Below are positions 26,793-35,469 of a stretch of DNA of 64,000 nt, piece by piece (the first letter of the stretch is position 1; each line of letters starts with the position of its first letter). The DNA is from Mariniblastus sp964414815 (lineage in GTDB: Bacteria; Planctomycetota; Planctomycetia; Pirellulales; Pirellulaceae). Position numbers and translations under genes: made by a program. The DNA lies in the NCBI GenBank assembly GCA_964414815.1, contig CAYPXY010000014.1, forward strand, positions 29,753 through 93,752, read 5' to 3'. The notes beneath the pieces are model-generated. The model searched no databases. It was not told where the DNA came from and was given only the letters and a program-made list of their open reading frames with translations.

Positions 26793-27328
26793 TTTCGTTT
26801 TAATTCAGTAGCCGGACGCACCTAAGGCGCCCGGGCAAATCGGTTGAGTTGCCATTTTGAAAACGGGATTATAAACGTGTTTGCGTTCATTCGCAAGCCA
26901 AAACTAGCCCTTCGATACCGTCAAATGGTTCCGACGGGGGGCACTTTCCCGCTTTTTTCGGCCACGCAGGAATTGTCCCGCAATATATTCGGTATTTCAT
27001 CATAACCCGAAGCGTCAGCGAGGGACAGCATCACCAAGCAGGAGTGGTCCCTCGCTGACGCTTCGGGTTATGACGAACCTTGATAAAACCGGGAACTTAT
27101 TTCGGGACAACGCCATAATTTTCGGCGAATTGGCCGGACAGACACCCCAAGTCGATTCCTGGTCGATTATTTGTGATACAATTGGACGAATGTTTCACGC
27201 TCGTTTATGATGAATGGCCGTGACAAAGCGACTCTCATCATTCGTATTTCGCATCACACTTTTCGCCAACTTGCTTCACAAGGTTTGCTGCACAGCGAAC
27301 GGAAAACCTGCCTCCTATAGGTAACTTA
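26793..27328. other. Gene-free stretch with one large hairpin
   Basis: 536 bases between the divergent small-basic-protein and FHA genes. No credible gene. It holds the long hairpin at 27001-27072 and presumably the promoters of both genes near its ends. Nothing else is recognised. Confidence 0.6.
27001..27072. repeat. Dispersed hairpin, AACCCGAAGCG family, copy 2
   Basis: Perfect 26-base arms (27001-27026 and 27047-27072) around a 20-base loop. The core AACCCGAAGCGTCAGCGAGG differs from copy 1 (2171-2236) by a paired change on both arms. There is no T run, so it is a repeat and not a simple terminator. Confidence 0.9.
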
Positions 27329-28009
27329 ATGAGCACGATAACGCTACGAGTTCTTGATGGCGCCGATCGGGGGAAGGTGTACGAAAATATCTCGGTTCCC
27401 GTCACGATCGGCCGCGAAGAAGGCAATTCGATCCAGCTCAACGACGAACGGATCAGTCGATTCCATCTGAAGATCCAATTGGACCACAATGACATTGTGC
27501 TGACGGATCTGGAGAGTACCAACGGTTGCAAGGTCAACAATGAAGAAGTCCATCTTCGGATTTTGCGGCACGGTGATCTGATCACCGTAGGACGCAGCAC
27601 TTTACTGTTTGGCAACCGGCGACAAATCAAGGAGCGGTTGAAAGGACTCAATGCCTCCAGCAGTACCGACGGAAACGGCAAGGATGATTCAAGCAAGAGC
27701 CTTCATTCATCATCGTCCGATGTGGTCATCCACAACAACTGGCGCGACGACCCCAACTATCAGTTTGCTCTGTTGGACCTCGATCCACCTAAATTGCCCG
27801 ATCGACTCTCGCCCGGCCAGGCCGCGCGGCTCTCTGAGATGATGGAATACCTGCACATGCACGTGCGGCGCGTCGTCAGCGATGCCGAAGTCGATGCCCG
27901 AAGAAAGCAGGTTGAATTGACCCTCGAGCAGTGGCAATATCTGCTTGACCTACAGGCCCGCTTAGCAGAGTATCTACACAACATCGGCAGCCCCATGTCG
28001 GAGTCGTAA
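27329..28009 (+). CDS. FHA-domain protein
   Basis: 226 residues. The forkhead-associated domain occupies about 1-95: ITLRVLDGADRGKVYE, VTIGREEGNSIQLND, RISRFHLKI and LTDLESTNGCKVNNEEV, with the Gly-Arg, Ser-Arg-x-His and Thr-Asn-Gly residues that contact phosphothreonine. A Ser/Asp-rich linker (108-135) leads to a helical C-terminal half (about 150-222) that I do not recognise. It is probably a cytoplasmic phosphothreonine reader for Ser/Thr kinase signalling, which is abundant in planctomycetes. No kinase gene is adjacent. Monocistronic. Confidence 0.85.
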   Translation: MSTITLRVLDGADRGKVYENISVPVTIGREEGNSIQLNDERISRFHLKIQLDHNDIVLTDLESTNGCKVNNEEVHLRILRHGDLITVGRSTLLFGNRRQIKERLKGLNASSSTDGNGKDDSSKSLHSSSSDVVIHNNWRDDPNYQFALLDLDPPKLPDRLSPGQAARLSEMMEYLHMHVRRVVSDAEVDARRKQVELTLEQWQYLLDLQARLAEYLHNIGSPMSES

Positions 28010-28032
28010 ACTACTTGCTCCTGCCGCTGGCC

Positions 28033-28150
28033 TTAGGCGAGCTGCAGGTAAAAGTTTACCCAAGCAGTATTGTGTTTCCCAGACGCTGAGTTGCGAGTCG
28101 CGGAGCGACTCGCCTACACTACGGTACGCTTTTATCTGCCGCTCGCCTTA
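28033..28150 (-). repeat. 112-bp TTA-flanked palindromic element, copy B
   Basis: Core 28036-28147 (112 bp) between TTA (28033-28035) and TTA (28148-28150), reverse orientation to copy A. The terminal repeat reads GGCGAGC...GCTCGCC where the other copies have GGCGACC...GGTCGCC, a paired change on both arms. The aspS gene runs into it: the last four sense codons (Ala-Ser-Gly-Arg) and the TAA are element sequence. The left flank (CTGCCGCTGGCC before TTA) looks like the end of another, truncated copy. Confidence 0.92.
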
Positions 28151-29910
28151 TCAATCGCGATTCCCAAGTCCTCCAGTTGTCTCGACTCAACAACATTCGG
28201 GGCTTCGGTCATCATATCAAACGCCTTCTGCGTCTTCGGGAATGCGATGCAGTCGCGAATATTTTCCAGCCCGGCAAAGAGCATCACAACGCGGTCGATT
28301 CCCAGAGCAATTCCGCCGTGGGGAGGTGCTCCGTACTTGAGCGCGTCCAGCAAAAATCCAAAACGCTCTTCTGCGGATACTTCATCAAGCCCAAGCAATT
28401 GAAAAACTTTTTGCTGAATTAAATTGTCGTGGATACGAATCGTCCCGCCGCCAGCCTCGTAACCGTTGATCACCAGGTCGTACGCCTTGGCTCGCGCCTT
28501 GCCAGGATCGGTGTCCAGGAACGGCAGATCCTGATCGCGCGGCGACGTAAACGGATGGTGCATCGCGGCATAGCGGTTTTCTTCCGGGTCGAATTCGAAC
28601 ATCGGGAACTCGACGATCCAGGAGAAATGCATTTGTTTGGGGTCGTATAACTGCAAATCAACTCCCAGACGCTTCCGCAACCCGTAGAGTGCCTTGCAAC
28701 TGACTTCCCAACGGTCCGCAACGAACAGCAACACGTCTCCCGGCTCCGCACCGAGCCTCGACTTGAACTCGCCCAGCAACGACTCAGAAAAATTCTTCGC
28801 AATCGGACCGGCGAGCGTTCCATTGGCTTCGCAGCGCAGCCAGGCAAGCCCTTTCGCGCCAAAATCATCCTGCACCATTTTGGTCAGCTCATCGATCTTG
28901 CGACGAGACAGAGCTTCCGATGCATTTTTTGCGTTGATCGCACGGACGAAGTTTCCGGCATTGGCCGTCTCGCTGAAAACCCGGAACTCGGATTGCTTGG
29001 CCAGGTCGGTACAGTCAACGATTTCCAGACCGAATCTCAAGTCGGGCGCATCATGGCCATAGCGGGTCATGGCATCGTCGTACGTCATGCGCGGCAACGG
29101 CAAGGGGAGATCGATGTCGAGAATTTCCCGTGCAAGCCGCTTCATCAATCCGTCGATCATGCGGATCACATCTTCGGATTCGACAAACGACATCTCGAGG
29201 TCCAGCTGTGTGAACTCGGGCTGACGGTCGGCACGCAGGTCTTCGTCACGAAAACAGCGTGCCACCTGGATGTAGCGATCGTAGCCGGCAATCATCATGA
29301 TCTGCTTGTAGATCTGGGGCGATTGAGGCAAAGCGTAGAACTCGCCCTTGAAGACACGACTGGGAACCAGATAGTCACGCGCTCCTTCGGGAGTGCTGCG
29401 ACCGAGAATGGGAGTTTCAACGTCGATGAAATGATTTTCGGCCGCGTAGTCGCGCATCAGTTTGATGATCCGGCTGCGCAGTTGCAATGTATCGAGCATC
29501 TTCTGACGACGCAGGTCGATGTAGCGATGCTTCAGTCGCAGATCCTCCCCTGGAAGCTCCTTTTGCCCCGGATAGAACGGGGGAGTCAGTGACTCATTGA
29601 GAATTTTTAGTTCTTCAATCTGAATCTCAATATCACCCGTGGCAATTTTAGAATTGTTTTGGCCGACCGGACGCTCGTTGACGGTTCCCCTGACTTGAAC
29701 GACATACTCCTTCTTCAGTCGGCCTGCCGTCTCAATGACCTGAGCTGGCGATCGAGTACTGGTAACCACTTGGGTTCGCCCATACCGGTCGCGCAGGTCG
29801 ATGAACATCCCCCCGCCAAGGTCGCGGACCGTATCGACCCAGCCTGCAAGGGTTACCGATTGACCGATGTTTTCTTTGGTGAGCTCTCCGCAAGTGTGTG
29901 TTCGAAGCAC
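28132..29910 (-). CDS. aspS: Aspartyl-tRNA synthetase, bacterial type
   Basis: Charges tRNA-Asp; 592 residues, with the anticodon-binding OB domain (1-105; HTCGELTKENIGQSVTLAGW), the class II catalytic core and the bacterial-specific GAD insertion (about 285-420). Motif 2 reads FRDEDLRADRQPEFTQLD and motif 3 GIDRVVMLFAG. Start is GTG at 29910. The reading frame ends inside repeat copy B, which contributes the final Ala-Ser-Gly-Arg, presumably harmless as the C-terminus is variable. Whether it is discriminating or non-discriminating for tRNA-Asn cannot be told here. Confidence 0.95.
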   Translation of the reverse strand: MLRTHTCGELTKENIGQSVTLAGWVDTVRDLGGGMFIDLRDRYGRTQVVTSTRSPAQVIETAGRLKKEYVVQVRGTVNERPVGQNNSKIATGDIEIQIEELKILNESLTPPFYPGQKELPGEDLRLKHRYIDLRRQKMLDTLQLRSRIIKLMRDYAAENHFIDVETPILGRSTPEGARDYLVPSRVFKGEFYALPQSPQIYKQIMMIAGYDRYIQVARCFRDEDLRADRQPEFTQLDLEMSFVESEDVIRMIDGLMKRLAREILDIDLPLPLPRMTYDDAMTRYGHDAPDLRFGLEIVDCTDLAKQSEFRVFSETANAGNFVRAINAKNASEALSRRKIDELTKMVQDDFGAKGLAWLRCEANGTLAGPIAKNFSESLLGEFKSRLGAEPGDVLLFVADRWEVSCKALYGLRKRLGVDLQLYDPKQMHFSWIVEFPMFEFDPEENRYAAMHHPFTSPRDQDLPFLDTDPGKARAKAYDLVINGYEAGGGTIRIHDNLIQQKVFQLLGLDEVSAEERFGFLLDALKYGAPPHGGIALGIDRVVMLFAGLENIRDCIAFPKTQKAFDMMTEAPNVVESRQLEDLGIAIDKASGR

Positions 29911-30049
29911 GACGTCTACCTAATCGAAATGAAATGAAACCGTAATAATGGGAAGGGCAGGGCCGTCCATCGCGGGTTCGATGCGATCGGGGCGTTGCCG
30001 GGAAGCCCACCAATATGGCAAAAATTGAAACGTTTTGGTAGAGCCAGAG

Positions 30050-31405
30050 TCAAACGGATTTCCCTGCCAGCCAGCCCGTACTGAAGGCGGACTGGAAATT
30101 ATAGCCGCCGATGCGGCCGTCGAGGTCAAGCACTTCGCCGGCAAAGTATAGCCCTTTGACCCGTTTGCTTTCCATCGTTTTACTGTCAACTTCGCTCAGC
30201 GAAACGCCACCGGACGTCACCTCCGCCTTTTCAAACCCAAGCGTTCCCTGAACCGGGATGCGACTGTCTTTTAACTGCTGGACCAATCGGTGAATCTGGC
30301 TCTTTGACAAATCAGCGTTTCGAATGGTTCGCGATACACCCGCAAGGTCAAACAGAGTTTCATGGAATCGTCTCGGCAACACAGCCGGAAGCAGGTTCAA
30401 TGACTGCTGTCGGGGATCGGCCGCCTTTCGATTGAGCATTTCAGCCACCAAGTCTTCCGTGGACTGGCTCGGCCAAAAATCGCAAACCAGCTCCAGTGAC
30501 TTTCGGTCCGGATGGCGAGCAACCTCCCGGCTGACGTCGAGAATCGCAGGTCCGGAAAATCCCCAATGCGTCAACAGAAACGAAGCCCGCCGCTCCGACA
30601 GAACTTTTGATTTTGATTGGCCCTTCGGCGGCGATGCAACCGCTTGCCCAGTCGCAGGATCGACGCTTCGTCCGGTGGCAGGCAATTCGAGGACGCGGAC
30701 ATGGACATCTTCGAGCGTGATGCCTTTCAGCTCTCTTGCCCACTCGCAACTGGACAGAATAGGTGTGAGCGCCGGCGCGACAGGCACGATCGTATGCCCG
30801 AACTGCTCGGCCCAGGCATATCCGTCGCCGGTCGTTCCGCAGCCTGGAAACGACTTGCCGCCGGTCGTGATGATGATCGAGCAGGCGGCATGGAGTTGGT
30901 CCAACGCGGCAACCATGAATCGGGATTTGCCATTGGATACATCGCTGGACTCACAGGCAGCCTCTACGTCATCCTGTCCGAGATTGATAGCCTCGATTCG
31001 ATCCACAGGTGCCGCAGACACAATCGTCGCGCCGGCCTGCTGAGCCATCCGCACCAGGGCGTCGCGAACATCGATGGCTTTGTCGCTGACCGGAAAAATC
31101 TTGCCCGTCGATTCAGCCTTGGTAGGCACCCCCTGGGCTTCAATTTTTTTGATGACTTCATGCGGTGGAAGTGCTGCCAAGGCGGAATGAAGAAATTTTC
31201 CGTTTTTGCCAAACGCCGCAACGATCCCGCGCACGTCGCATTGATGGGTGATGTTACAACGCGTTCCGCCGGACATCAGAATCTTGACACCGAGCTTGCG
31301 ATTTTTCTCGAGCAACAAAGCCGACCTGCCGGCCTCGGCAGCGCTGGCCGCTGCCATCAACCCTGCCGCCCCGCCGCCGATGATGATGACATCCCAAAGT
31401 TGCAT
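30050..31405 (-). CDS. HI0933/YhiN-family FAD-dependent oxidoreductase
   Basis: 451 residues of the HI0933-like flavoprotein family, annotated in databases as aminoacetone oxidase-family or NAD(P)/FAD-dependent oxidoreductase. The N-terminal Rossmann motif is VIIIGGGAAGLMAAASAAEAG, then LGVKILMSGGTRCNIT, which is diagnostic of the family. TGGKSFPGCGTTGDGYAWAEQFGH and a C-terminal FAD-binding stretch GLYFAGEVLDLDGRIGGYNFQSAFSTG (partly quoted) follow. An insertion around residues 235-270 (SVDPATGQAVASPPKGQSKS) is variable. The physiological substrate is unknown. Monocistronic between divergent and convergent neighbours. Confidence 0.88.
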   Translation of the reverse strand: MQLWDVIIIGGGAAGLMAAASAAEAGRSALLLEKNRKLGVKILMSGGTRCNITHQCDVRGIVAAFGKNGKFLHSALAALPPHEVIKKIEAQGVPTKAESTGKIFPVSDKAIDVRDALVRMAQQAGATIVSAAPVDRIEAINLGQDDVEAACESSDVSNGKSRFMVAALDQLHAACSIIITTGGKSFPGCGTTGDGYAWAEQFGHTIVPVAPALTPILSSCEWARELKGITLEDVHVRVLELPATGRSVDPATGQAVASPPKGQSKSKVLSERRASFLLTHWGFSGPAILDVSREVARHPDRKSLELVCDFWPSQSTEDLVAEMLNRKAADPRQQSLNLLPAVLPRRFHETLFDLAGVSRTIRNADLSKSQIHRLVQQLKDSRIPVQGTLGFEKAEVTSGGVSLSEVDSKTMESKRVKGLYFAGEVLDLDGRIGGYNFQSAFSTGWLAGKSV

Positions 31406-31491
31406 AGCGTGTGACGAGGCAGAGGAGTGGGAGTTGGTGGAGCAGGAAAAAGCAGGGGCCGTTCTGAAACACCTGGCGAAGAGGCTCAGAT

Positions 31492-31514
31492 GACAGACCG
31501 GGAGGTCTATCCCA
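31492..31514 (+). repeat. Single arm of the 50090-50146 hairpin family
   Basis: GACAGACCGGGAGGTCTATC plus CCA, identical to the right arm of the hairpin at 50124-50146 but without its partner arm. It is therefore a solo half-copy or the remnant of a decayed hairpin. Confidence 0.8.
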
Positions 31515-31555
31515 CGGCAATCCCGCGATCATTTCACGATGAGCAGGCTGTCACG

Positions 31556-31589
31556 AAAAAAAGCACTGCGATCACCATCGACGCAGTGC
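31556..31589 (-). terminator. Rho-independent terminator for the ribbon-helix-helix gene
   Basis: GCACTGCG (31563-31570) pairs with CGCAGTGC (31582-31589), 11-base loop. On the minus strand it is followed by seven T. It lies 47 bases after the stop at 31636. Confidence 0.92.
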
Positions 31590-31635
31590 CTGATTCTATT
31601 TCCGAAGCTCACTCAAATGAAGTCGGGGAAGCCCG

Positions 31636-32244
31636 TTATTGACCGAACCGTCGAGCCGGGGCGATGTTCGGAGTGGTCGGCTGACCGAAGGTCGTTCGGA
31701 AACTCGGAGCGGGCTGCGCACCAAAACCGGTACTGCTGGCAGGACTACTTACCATGGGCACGGTCGGGGGCATGGTGCTGCCGCTGGCCGCGGTCGCCGT
31801 CATCGGCAACGTCGTCCGGCGAGCCGCCGTTGCAGCGGCAGCCGCTTGTTGTTGCTTTTCATTGTCAACCAGAACCTGAAGCAGCTTGGAAATGCAAAGC
31901 TTGTTCATGCTGGTGTTGTGGTCGTTGGCCTCTGCCTTCAGGGCTTCGTGGAGGCTTTCGGGCAACCGAACCGTAATCACACGGGTCGGCTCGTGCTTGC
32001 TGCCAGCTCGCCGGGTTCGCAGGTTGGCGACCAGCTTCTGGATTTCGGCGAACTCACCGGATTGTTCAAATTTGACGTATTCGTCCTGGGATGGGAAAAC
32101 CGAGCGGGCGGCTCCGTTGACGCCCAACGTTTCCCGGAAGAACGTCACCCAGTCCGGCTTACCTTGGTAAAGTTGGCGGGCGACTTGAAGTACTTTCTGG
32201 CAACGTCCAGAAAAGCTCTCCGTATTGACCATTAATTCGTTCAC
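31636..32244 (-). CDS. Ribbon-helix-helix protein, HicB/Arc-like, without a toxin partner
   Basis: 202 residues from GTG at 32244, chosen because AAAGGAG stands 7 bases before it; the ATG at 32232 lacks this. The middle holds a ribbon-helix-helix/HicB-type motif, RVITVRLPESLHEALKAEA followed by HNTSMNKLCISKLLQVLV (about 86-122). The N-terminal 80 residues are helical. The C-terminal 75 residues are low-complexity Gln/Ala then Thr/Pro/Met/Ser/Gly-rich and end in PARRFGQ. HicB antitoxins normally neighbour hicA, but no hicA-like small basic gene lies on either side, and a strong terminator follows directly. It may be a DNA-binding regulator. Confidence 0.75.
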   Translation of the reverse strand: MNELMVNTESFSGRCQKVLQVARQLYQGKPDWVTFFRETLGVNGAARSVFPSQDEYVKFEQSGEFAEIQKLVANLRTRRAGSKHEPTRVITVRLPESLHEALKAEANDHNTSMNKLCISKLLQVLVDNEKQQQAAAAATAARRTTLPMTATAASGSTMPPTVPMVSSPASSTGFGAQPAPSFRTTFGQPTTPNIAPARRFGQ

Positions 32245-32605
32245 AGGGGACTCCTTTCGCGTGTGTTCAGGAAACAGAGTGTGTTGTTTACAGGATTGAT
32301 AAAAATGCTGCGATACCAGTTTTCTGGCTTCACGTTTTTACTATCACTTTCCATGCAAGCACTTTTCGTAGTAGCACTAAAATGCTTGCACTTACAACAA
32401 ACCGCCCGACATGCAAATCCTCTGCGCAGGGCTGCCCAGAAAGCGGGCATGACCAGCCTGCCTAAAAAACAGGCAGGCAGAAGAGTCTCGAAACCGGAGT
32501 GTCCAGTGCCGCAATTGACCCGGTGAATCCTGGAAAATAAAAAAACCTGCCGCAAAATGGCAGGTTTTTTTGTCTGAAAATAATCAACGAATGGTGGATG
32601 ACCGT
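32245..32605. other. Gene-free stretch with a hairpin and a bidirectional terminator
   Basis: 361 bases. It contains the 5' region of the GTG-start gene, an 8-bp hairpin GCCTGCCT/AGGCAGGC (32456-32463, 32471-32478), and the terminator at 32539-32571. No gene seen. Confidence 0.6.
32539..32571. terminator. Bidirectional rho-independent terminator
   Basis: ACCTGCC (32545-32551) pairs with GGCAGGT (32559-32565). It is flanked by seven A on the left and seven T on the right, so it can act in both directions. It chiefly serves the Tat-exported gene ending at 32606. Confidence 0.93.
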
Positions 32606-33559
32606 TTACCCCCGCTTTAGCTCCCTCCGAACCCGCTCAAGCAGGGCCTTGGTTTTGTGGACGCCCTCGTATTCGTCGCCGCCGCCCTCGAACTCGATCC
32701 CGATAAACCCACCGTAACCGGCGTCGACGACAATCTGCAGCATCTTCACGTAGTCCGTCCCCGTCTCGTTTCCGTCGTCGTCGAATTGATGACTCTTGGC
32801 ACTGACCCCCTTGGCGAAAGGCATCAAAGCGGAAACGCCCACATAGCGATCGTAGGACTTGTTATTTCCAATCCTGAAATTGCCAAAATCGGGCAGCGTT
32901 CCGCAGTTGTCCATATTGACCGCACGAATCACCCGGGCCAGCCACTGTCCATTGGACGAAAGCCCACCGTGATTTTCGACAATGACGTTGATGTCCAGCG
33001 GAGCCGCATACTCACAGAGCTGCCGCAACCCGTCCGCCGCGAGCTTGGCCTGTTCGTCATAGCTTCCCGACGAACCCGCATTCACACGAATCGAGTGGCA
33101 GCCGAGAAACTTCGCCGCATCCACCCACTGAAAATGGTTTTCAACCGCCTTCTTGCGCCCGTCGGCCGCAGGATTGCCAAGCTGACCTTCGCCATCGACC
33201 ATGATCAACACCGATTGTACCCCATGTTCTTCGCAGTTCTTTTTGAGCGTTGCCAAGTAGCCTTCGTCTCTGGCCTTGTCCTTGAAGAACTGGTTGACGT
33301 ATTCTACGGCCTCAATGCCGAACTCTTCGCGAGTCACTCGCGGAAACGACAGATTGTCCAGCTTCCCCGCGCCGATGGACCGGTGCAGCGACCACTCCGC
33401 CAGCGAAATTTTGAACAGCGACTCATCAGCCAGGCCGGCTCCCAGTCCGAAAGGCGACCGCGATGGAATACCCACTGCAGCCCCTACGATTCCAGTGGCC
33501 GCGACCGAAGCCACACCCGCAGATGTAGCCAAAAAATTTCTTCGAGTTAACCCGCCCAT
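32606..33559 (-). CDS. Tat-exported sugar phosphate isomerase/epimerase-like TIM barrel
   Basis: 317 residues. A twin-arginine signal (LTRRNFLATSAGVASVAA, about 4-22) directs folded export. The mature part is a xylose-isomerase-like AP-endonuclease-2 TIM barrel: EWSLHRSIGAG, VEYVNQFFKDK, IRVNAGSSGSYD, VIVENHGGLSSN (metal Glu), LPDFGNF (metal Asp), SAKSHQFD (metal His) and FIGIEFEGG (metal Glu). The divalent-metal site thus looks complete. Planctomycetes encode many such exported paralogues, thought to act on unusual sugars, but the substrate is unknown. It stands alone with a strong terminator behind it. Confidence 0.85.
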   Translation of the reverse strand: MGGLTRRNFLATSAGVASVAATGIVGAAVGIPSRSPFGLGAGLADESLFKISLAEWSLHRSIGAGKLDNLSFPRVTREEFGIEAVEYVNQFFKDKARDEGYLATLKKNCEEHGVQSVLIMVDGEGQLGNPAADGRKKAVENHFQWVDAAKFLGCHSIRVNAGSSGSYDEQAKLAADGLRQLCEYAAPLDINVIVENHGGLSSNGQWLARVIRAVNMDNCGTLPDFGNFRIGNNKSYDRYVGVSALMPFAKGVSAKSHQFDDDGNETGTDYVKMLQIVVDAGYGGFIGIEFEGGGDEYEGVHKTKALLERVRRELKRG

Positions 33560-33679
33560 CGTAAACGCTCCTTATTCAAACAAAGGTTGCTAAAAATGAC
33601 TTCAATTGCTCAAGGGGATGTTGAGTCCCGTTATTGTGATTCCGAATCCGGTTACAATCAACCCAAGGAATCAACAATT

Positions 33680-33797
33680 TTAGGTGACCGGCAGGTAAAG
33701 GTTTGCCCAAGCAACATTGTGTTTCCCAGACGCTGAGTTGCGAGTCGCGGAGCGACTCGCCTACACTAGGGTACGTTTTCACCTGCCGGTCGCCTTA
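33680..33797 (-). repeat. 112-bp TTA-flanked palindromic element, copy C
   Basis: Core 33683-33794 (112 bp) between TTA (33680-33682) and TTA (33795-33797), oriented like copies B and E. It sits 14 bases before the aroA ATG, so its right hairpin arm lies in the aroA leader or promoter. The left terminus has GGTGACC, a single change that would be a G-U pair in RNA. Confidence 0.95.
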
Positions 33798-33811
33798 CAT
33801 CCCAACCTGCC

Positions 33812-35092
33812 ATGCCAGCATCGATTGAAATTCAACCCCTGCAAAAACCGCTTGATGGAGTCATTCGTCCTCCGGGTTCAAAAAGCATTTCCAATCGCGC
33901 CTTGCTGATCGCCGCCCTGGCGACAGGAACCTCCACGTTGCGCGGCCTGCTGGAAAGCGATGACACGCGTGTGATGCTCGACGCACTGGCCAAACTGGGA
34001 ATAGCTGTCCAACACAATCGCACCGAGCAAACGGTATTGATCCAAGGTGGCTCCGGACGCTTTCCGATCTCCGACGCCGATTTCTTTATCGACAACAGTG
34101 GAACCACGATTCGATTCCTGACCGCCGCTCTGGCGTTCGCCGGCGGCAAGTATCGGCTCGACGGCAGCCCGCGCATGCACCAGCGTCCCATCGGCCCGCT
34201 GATTGAAGCACTGCATCCACTCGGAGCCCGTATCACCACTGAGTCGCCGAACCAGTGCCCTCCCGTCGCGATGGATTCCGCTCGACTTGCGGGCGGACGC
34301 ACCTCCGTGCGTGGGGACCTGTCCAGCCAGTACCTGAGCGGACTCCTCATGGCAGCTCCCCTGGCCCAGCAAGCCGTGGAGATCGAAATCGATGGCGAAC
34401 TGATTTCCAGACCTTACATCCAGATGACCATCGAAATGATGCGATCCTTCGGTGTCACTTGTCTTGCAGACGATGCCATGACTCGTTTCGAAATTCCAGC
34501 CGGGCAGTCCTATCAGGCGATCGACTATCCGATCGAACCCGACGCCAGCGCTGCCAGTTACTTTTGGGGTGCGGCTGCGATCTGTGGCGGCCGGGCGACC
34601 GTGGAAGGACTGAACCGATATTCGCTGCAGGGCGATGTGGGGTTCGTCGATTGCCTGGCCATGATGGGTTGTGAAGTGATCGAAGACGACCACCGATTGA
34701 CGGTGGTCGGTCCTGCCCGACGAGGGATCGACATCGACATGTCCGAAATCAGTGACACGGTTCAAACGTTGGCTGCCGTCTCCCTGTTTGTTGAAGGACC
34801 GACCACGATCCGAAACGTGGCCCACAATCGAATCAAGGAAACGGACCGGATCGGCAACCTGGCTATCGAACTGCGAAAACTTGGCGCCAACGTCGAAGAA
34901 TTTTCCGACGGCCTGCGAATCACCCCGGCTCCCTTGCAGGGAGCCGAAATCGAGACCTACCTGGACCACCGCATGGCAATGAGCCTGTCTCTGGTTGGCC
35001 TGCGCGTGCCGAACGTCCATATCCTCGACCCCGGCTGCGTTTCGAAAACCTATCCCGACTTTTTTGAAGACATGCGAACGTTCTTGAAGTAG
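33812..35092 (+). CDS. aroA: 3-phosphoshikimate 1-carboxyvinyltransferase (EPSP synthase)
   Basis: Sixth step of the shikimate pathway: shikimate-3-phosphate plus phosphoenolpyruvate to EPSP. 426 residues, normal length, two repeated inside-out alpha/beta domains. Signatures: GVIRPPGSKSISNRALLIAALA, DNSGTTIRFLTAALAF, DGSPRMHQRPIGPLIEAL, SSQYLSGLLMAAPL, EPDASAASYFWGAAA, RIKETDRIGNLAIELRKLG and LDHRMAMSLSLVGL. It is monocistronic. The region before the ATG is occupied by repeat copy C, so its promoter is either within that element or absent and supplied from upstream. Confidence 0.95.
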   Translation: MPASIEIQPLQKPLDGVIRPPGSKSISNRALLIAALATGTSTLRGLLESDDTRVMLDALAKLGIAVQHNRTEQTVLIQGGSGRFPISDADFFIDNSGTTIRFLTAALAFAGGKYRLDGSPRMHQRPIGPLIEALHPLGARITTESPNQCPPVAMDSARLAGGRTSVRGDLSSQYLSGLLMAAPLAQQAVEIEIDGELISRPYIQMTIEMMRSFGVTCLADDAMTRFEIPAGQSYQAIDYPIEPDASAASYFWGAAAICGGRATVEGLNRYSLQGDVGFVDCLAMMGCEVIEDDHRLTVVGPARRGIDIDMSEISDTVQTLAAVSLFVEGPTTIRNVAHNRIKETDRIGNLAIELRKLGANVEEFSDGLRITPAPLQGAEIETYLDHRMAMSLSLVGLRVPNVHILDPGCVSKTYPDFFEDMRTFLK

Positions 35093-35166
35093 GCCGGAAC
35101 AAAACTTCATTCGAATCCGCATATCTCAAATTGTTGATACCGCGTATAACAAGGGGGGAAAATAGA

Positions 35167-35215
35167 GATGAGGGATGAGGGATGAGGGATGAGGGATGAG
35201 GGATGAGGGATGAGG
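35167..35215 (+). repeat. Tandem heptamer (GATGAGG)7
   Basis: Seven exact GATGAGG units in direct tandem, so GGG tracts recur every 7 bases with ATGA linkers: a canonical four-plus tract quadruplex pattern on the plus strand. Confidence 0.97.
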
Positions 35216-35306
35216 ATTTGTAAAAAAATATACAAAACAACAAAACGCAGAAAAATTACGACAGGAAGATTTGAAGACAGGAAAATTGGGTGGCGGATAA
35301 ATGTTG

Positions 35307-35404
35307 GCAGAAAGATGAACGCAGAAAAATGAATGTAGGAAAATGAATGTAGGAAAATGAATGTAGGAAAATGGGGGTAGGAAGATGGGGGGAGGAAAAT
35401 GGGG
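35307..35404 (+). repeat. Minisatellite of seven 14-bp units
   Basis: Units of GTAGGAAAATGAAT type, exactly 14 bases each, from 35307 to 35404. The 5' units are A-rich (GCAGAAAGATGAAC) and the 3' units G-rich (GGAGGAAAATGGGG), a graded array. More decayed units seem to extend left to about 35250. Translation in any frame is low-complexity, so it is not a gene. Confidence 0.9.
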
Positions 35405-35469
35405 GATAGGTGGTAGGAACACTTATTTTCACTAATCTTCACTAATGTTGCTTCTTAGTCTCGATCAAC

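Noticed and set aside
33878..35122. Long open frame antisense to aroA (414 codons)
   Set aside because: Same reasoning: the protein is low in conserved pattern and the aroA sense frame is unambiguous.
35167..35404. CRISPR-like array
   Set aside because: Units of 7 and 14 bases are directly adjacent with no spacers, and no cas gene is nearby.
35107..35442. Ser/Phe/His-rich frames on the minus strand before the fusion gene
   Set aside because: They are translations of the tandem heptamer and 14-mer arrays and have no other content.
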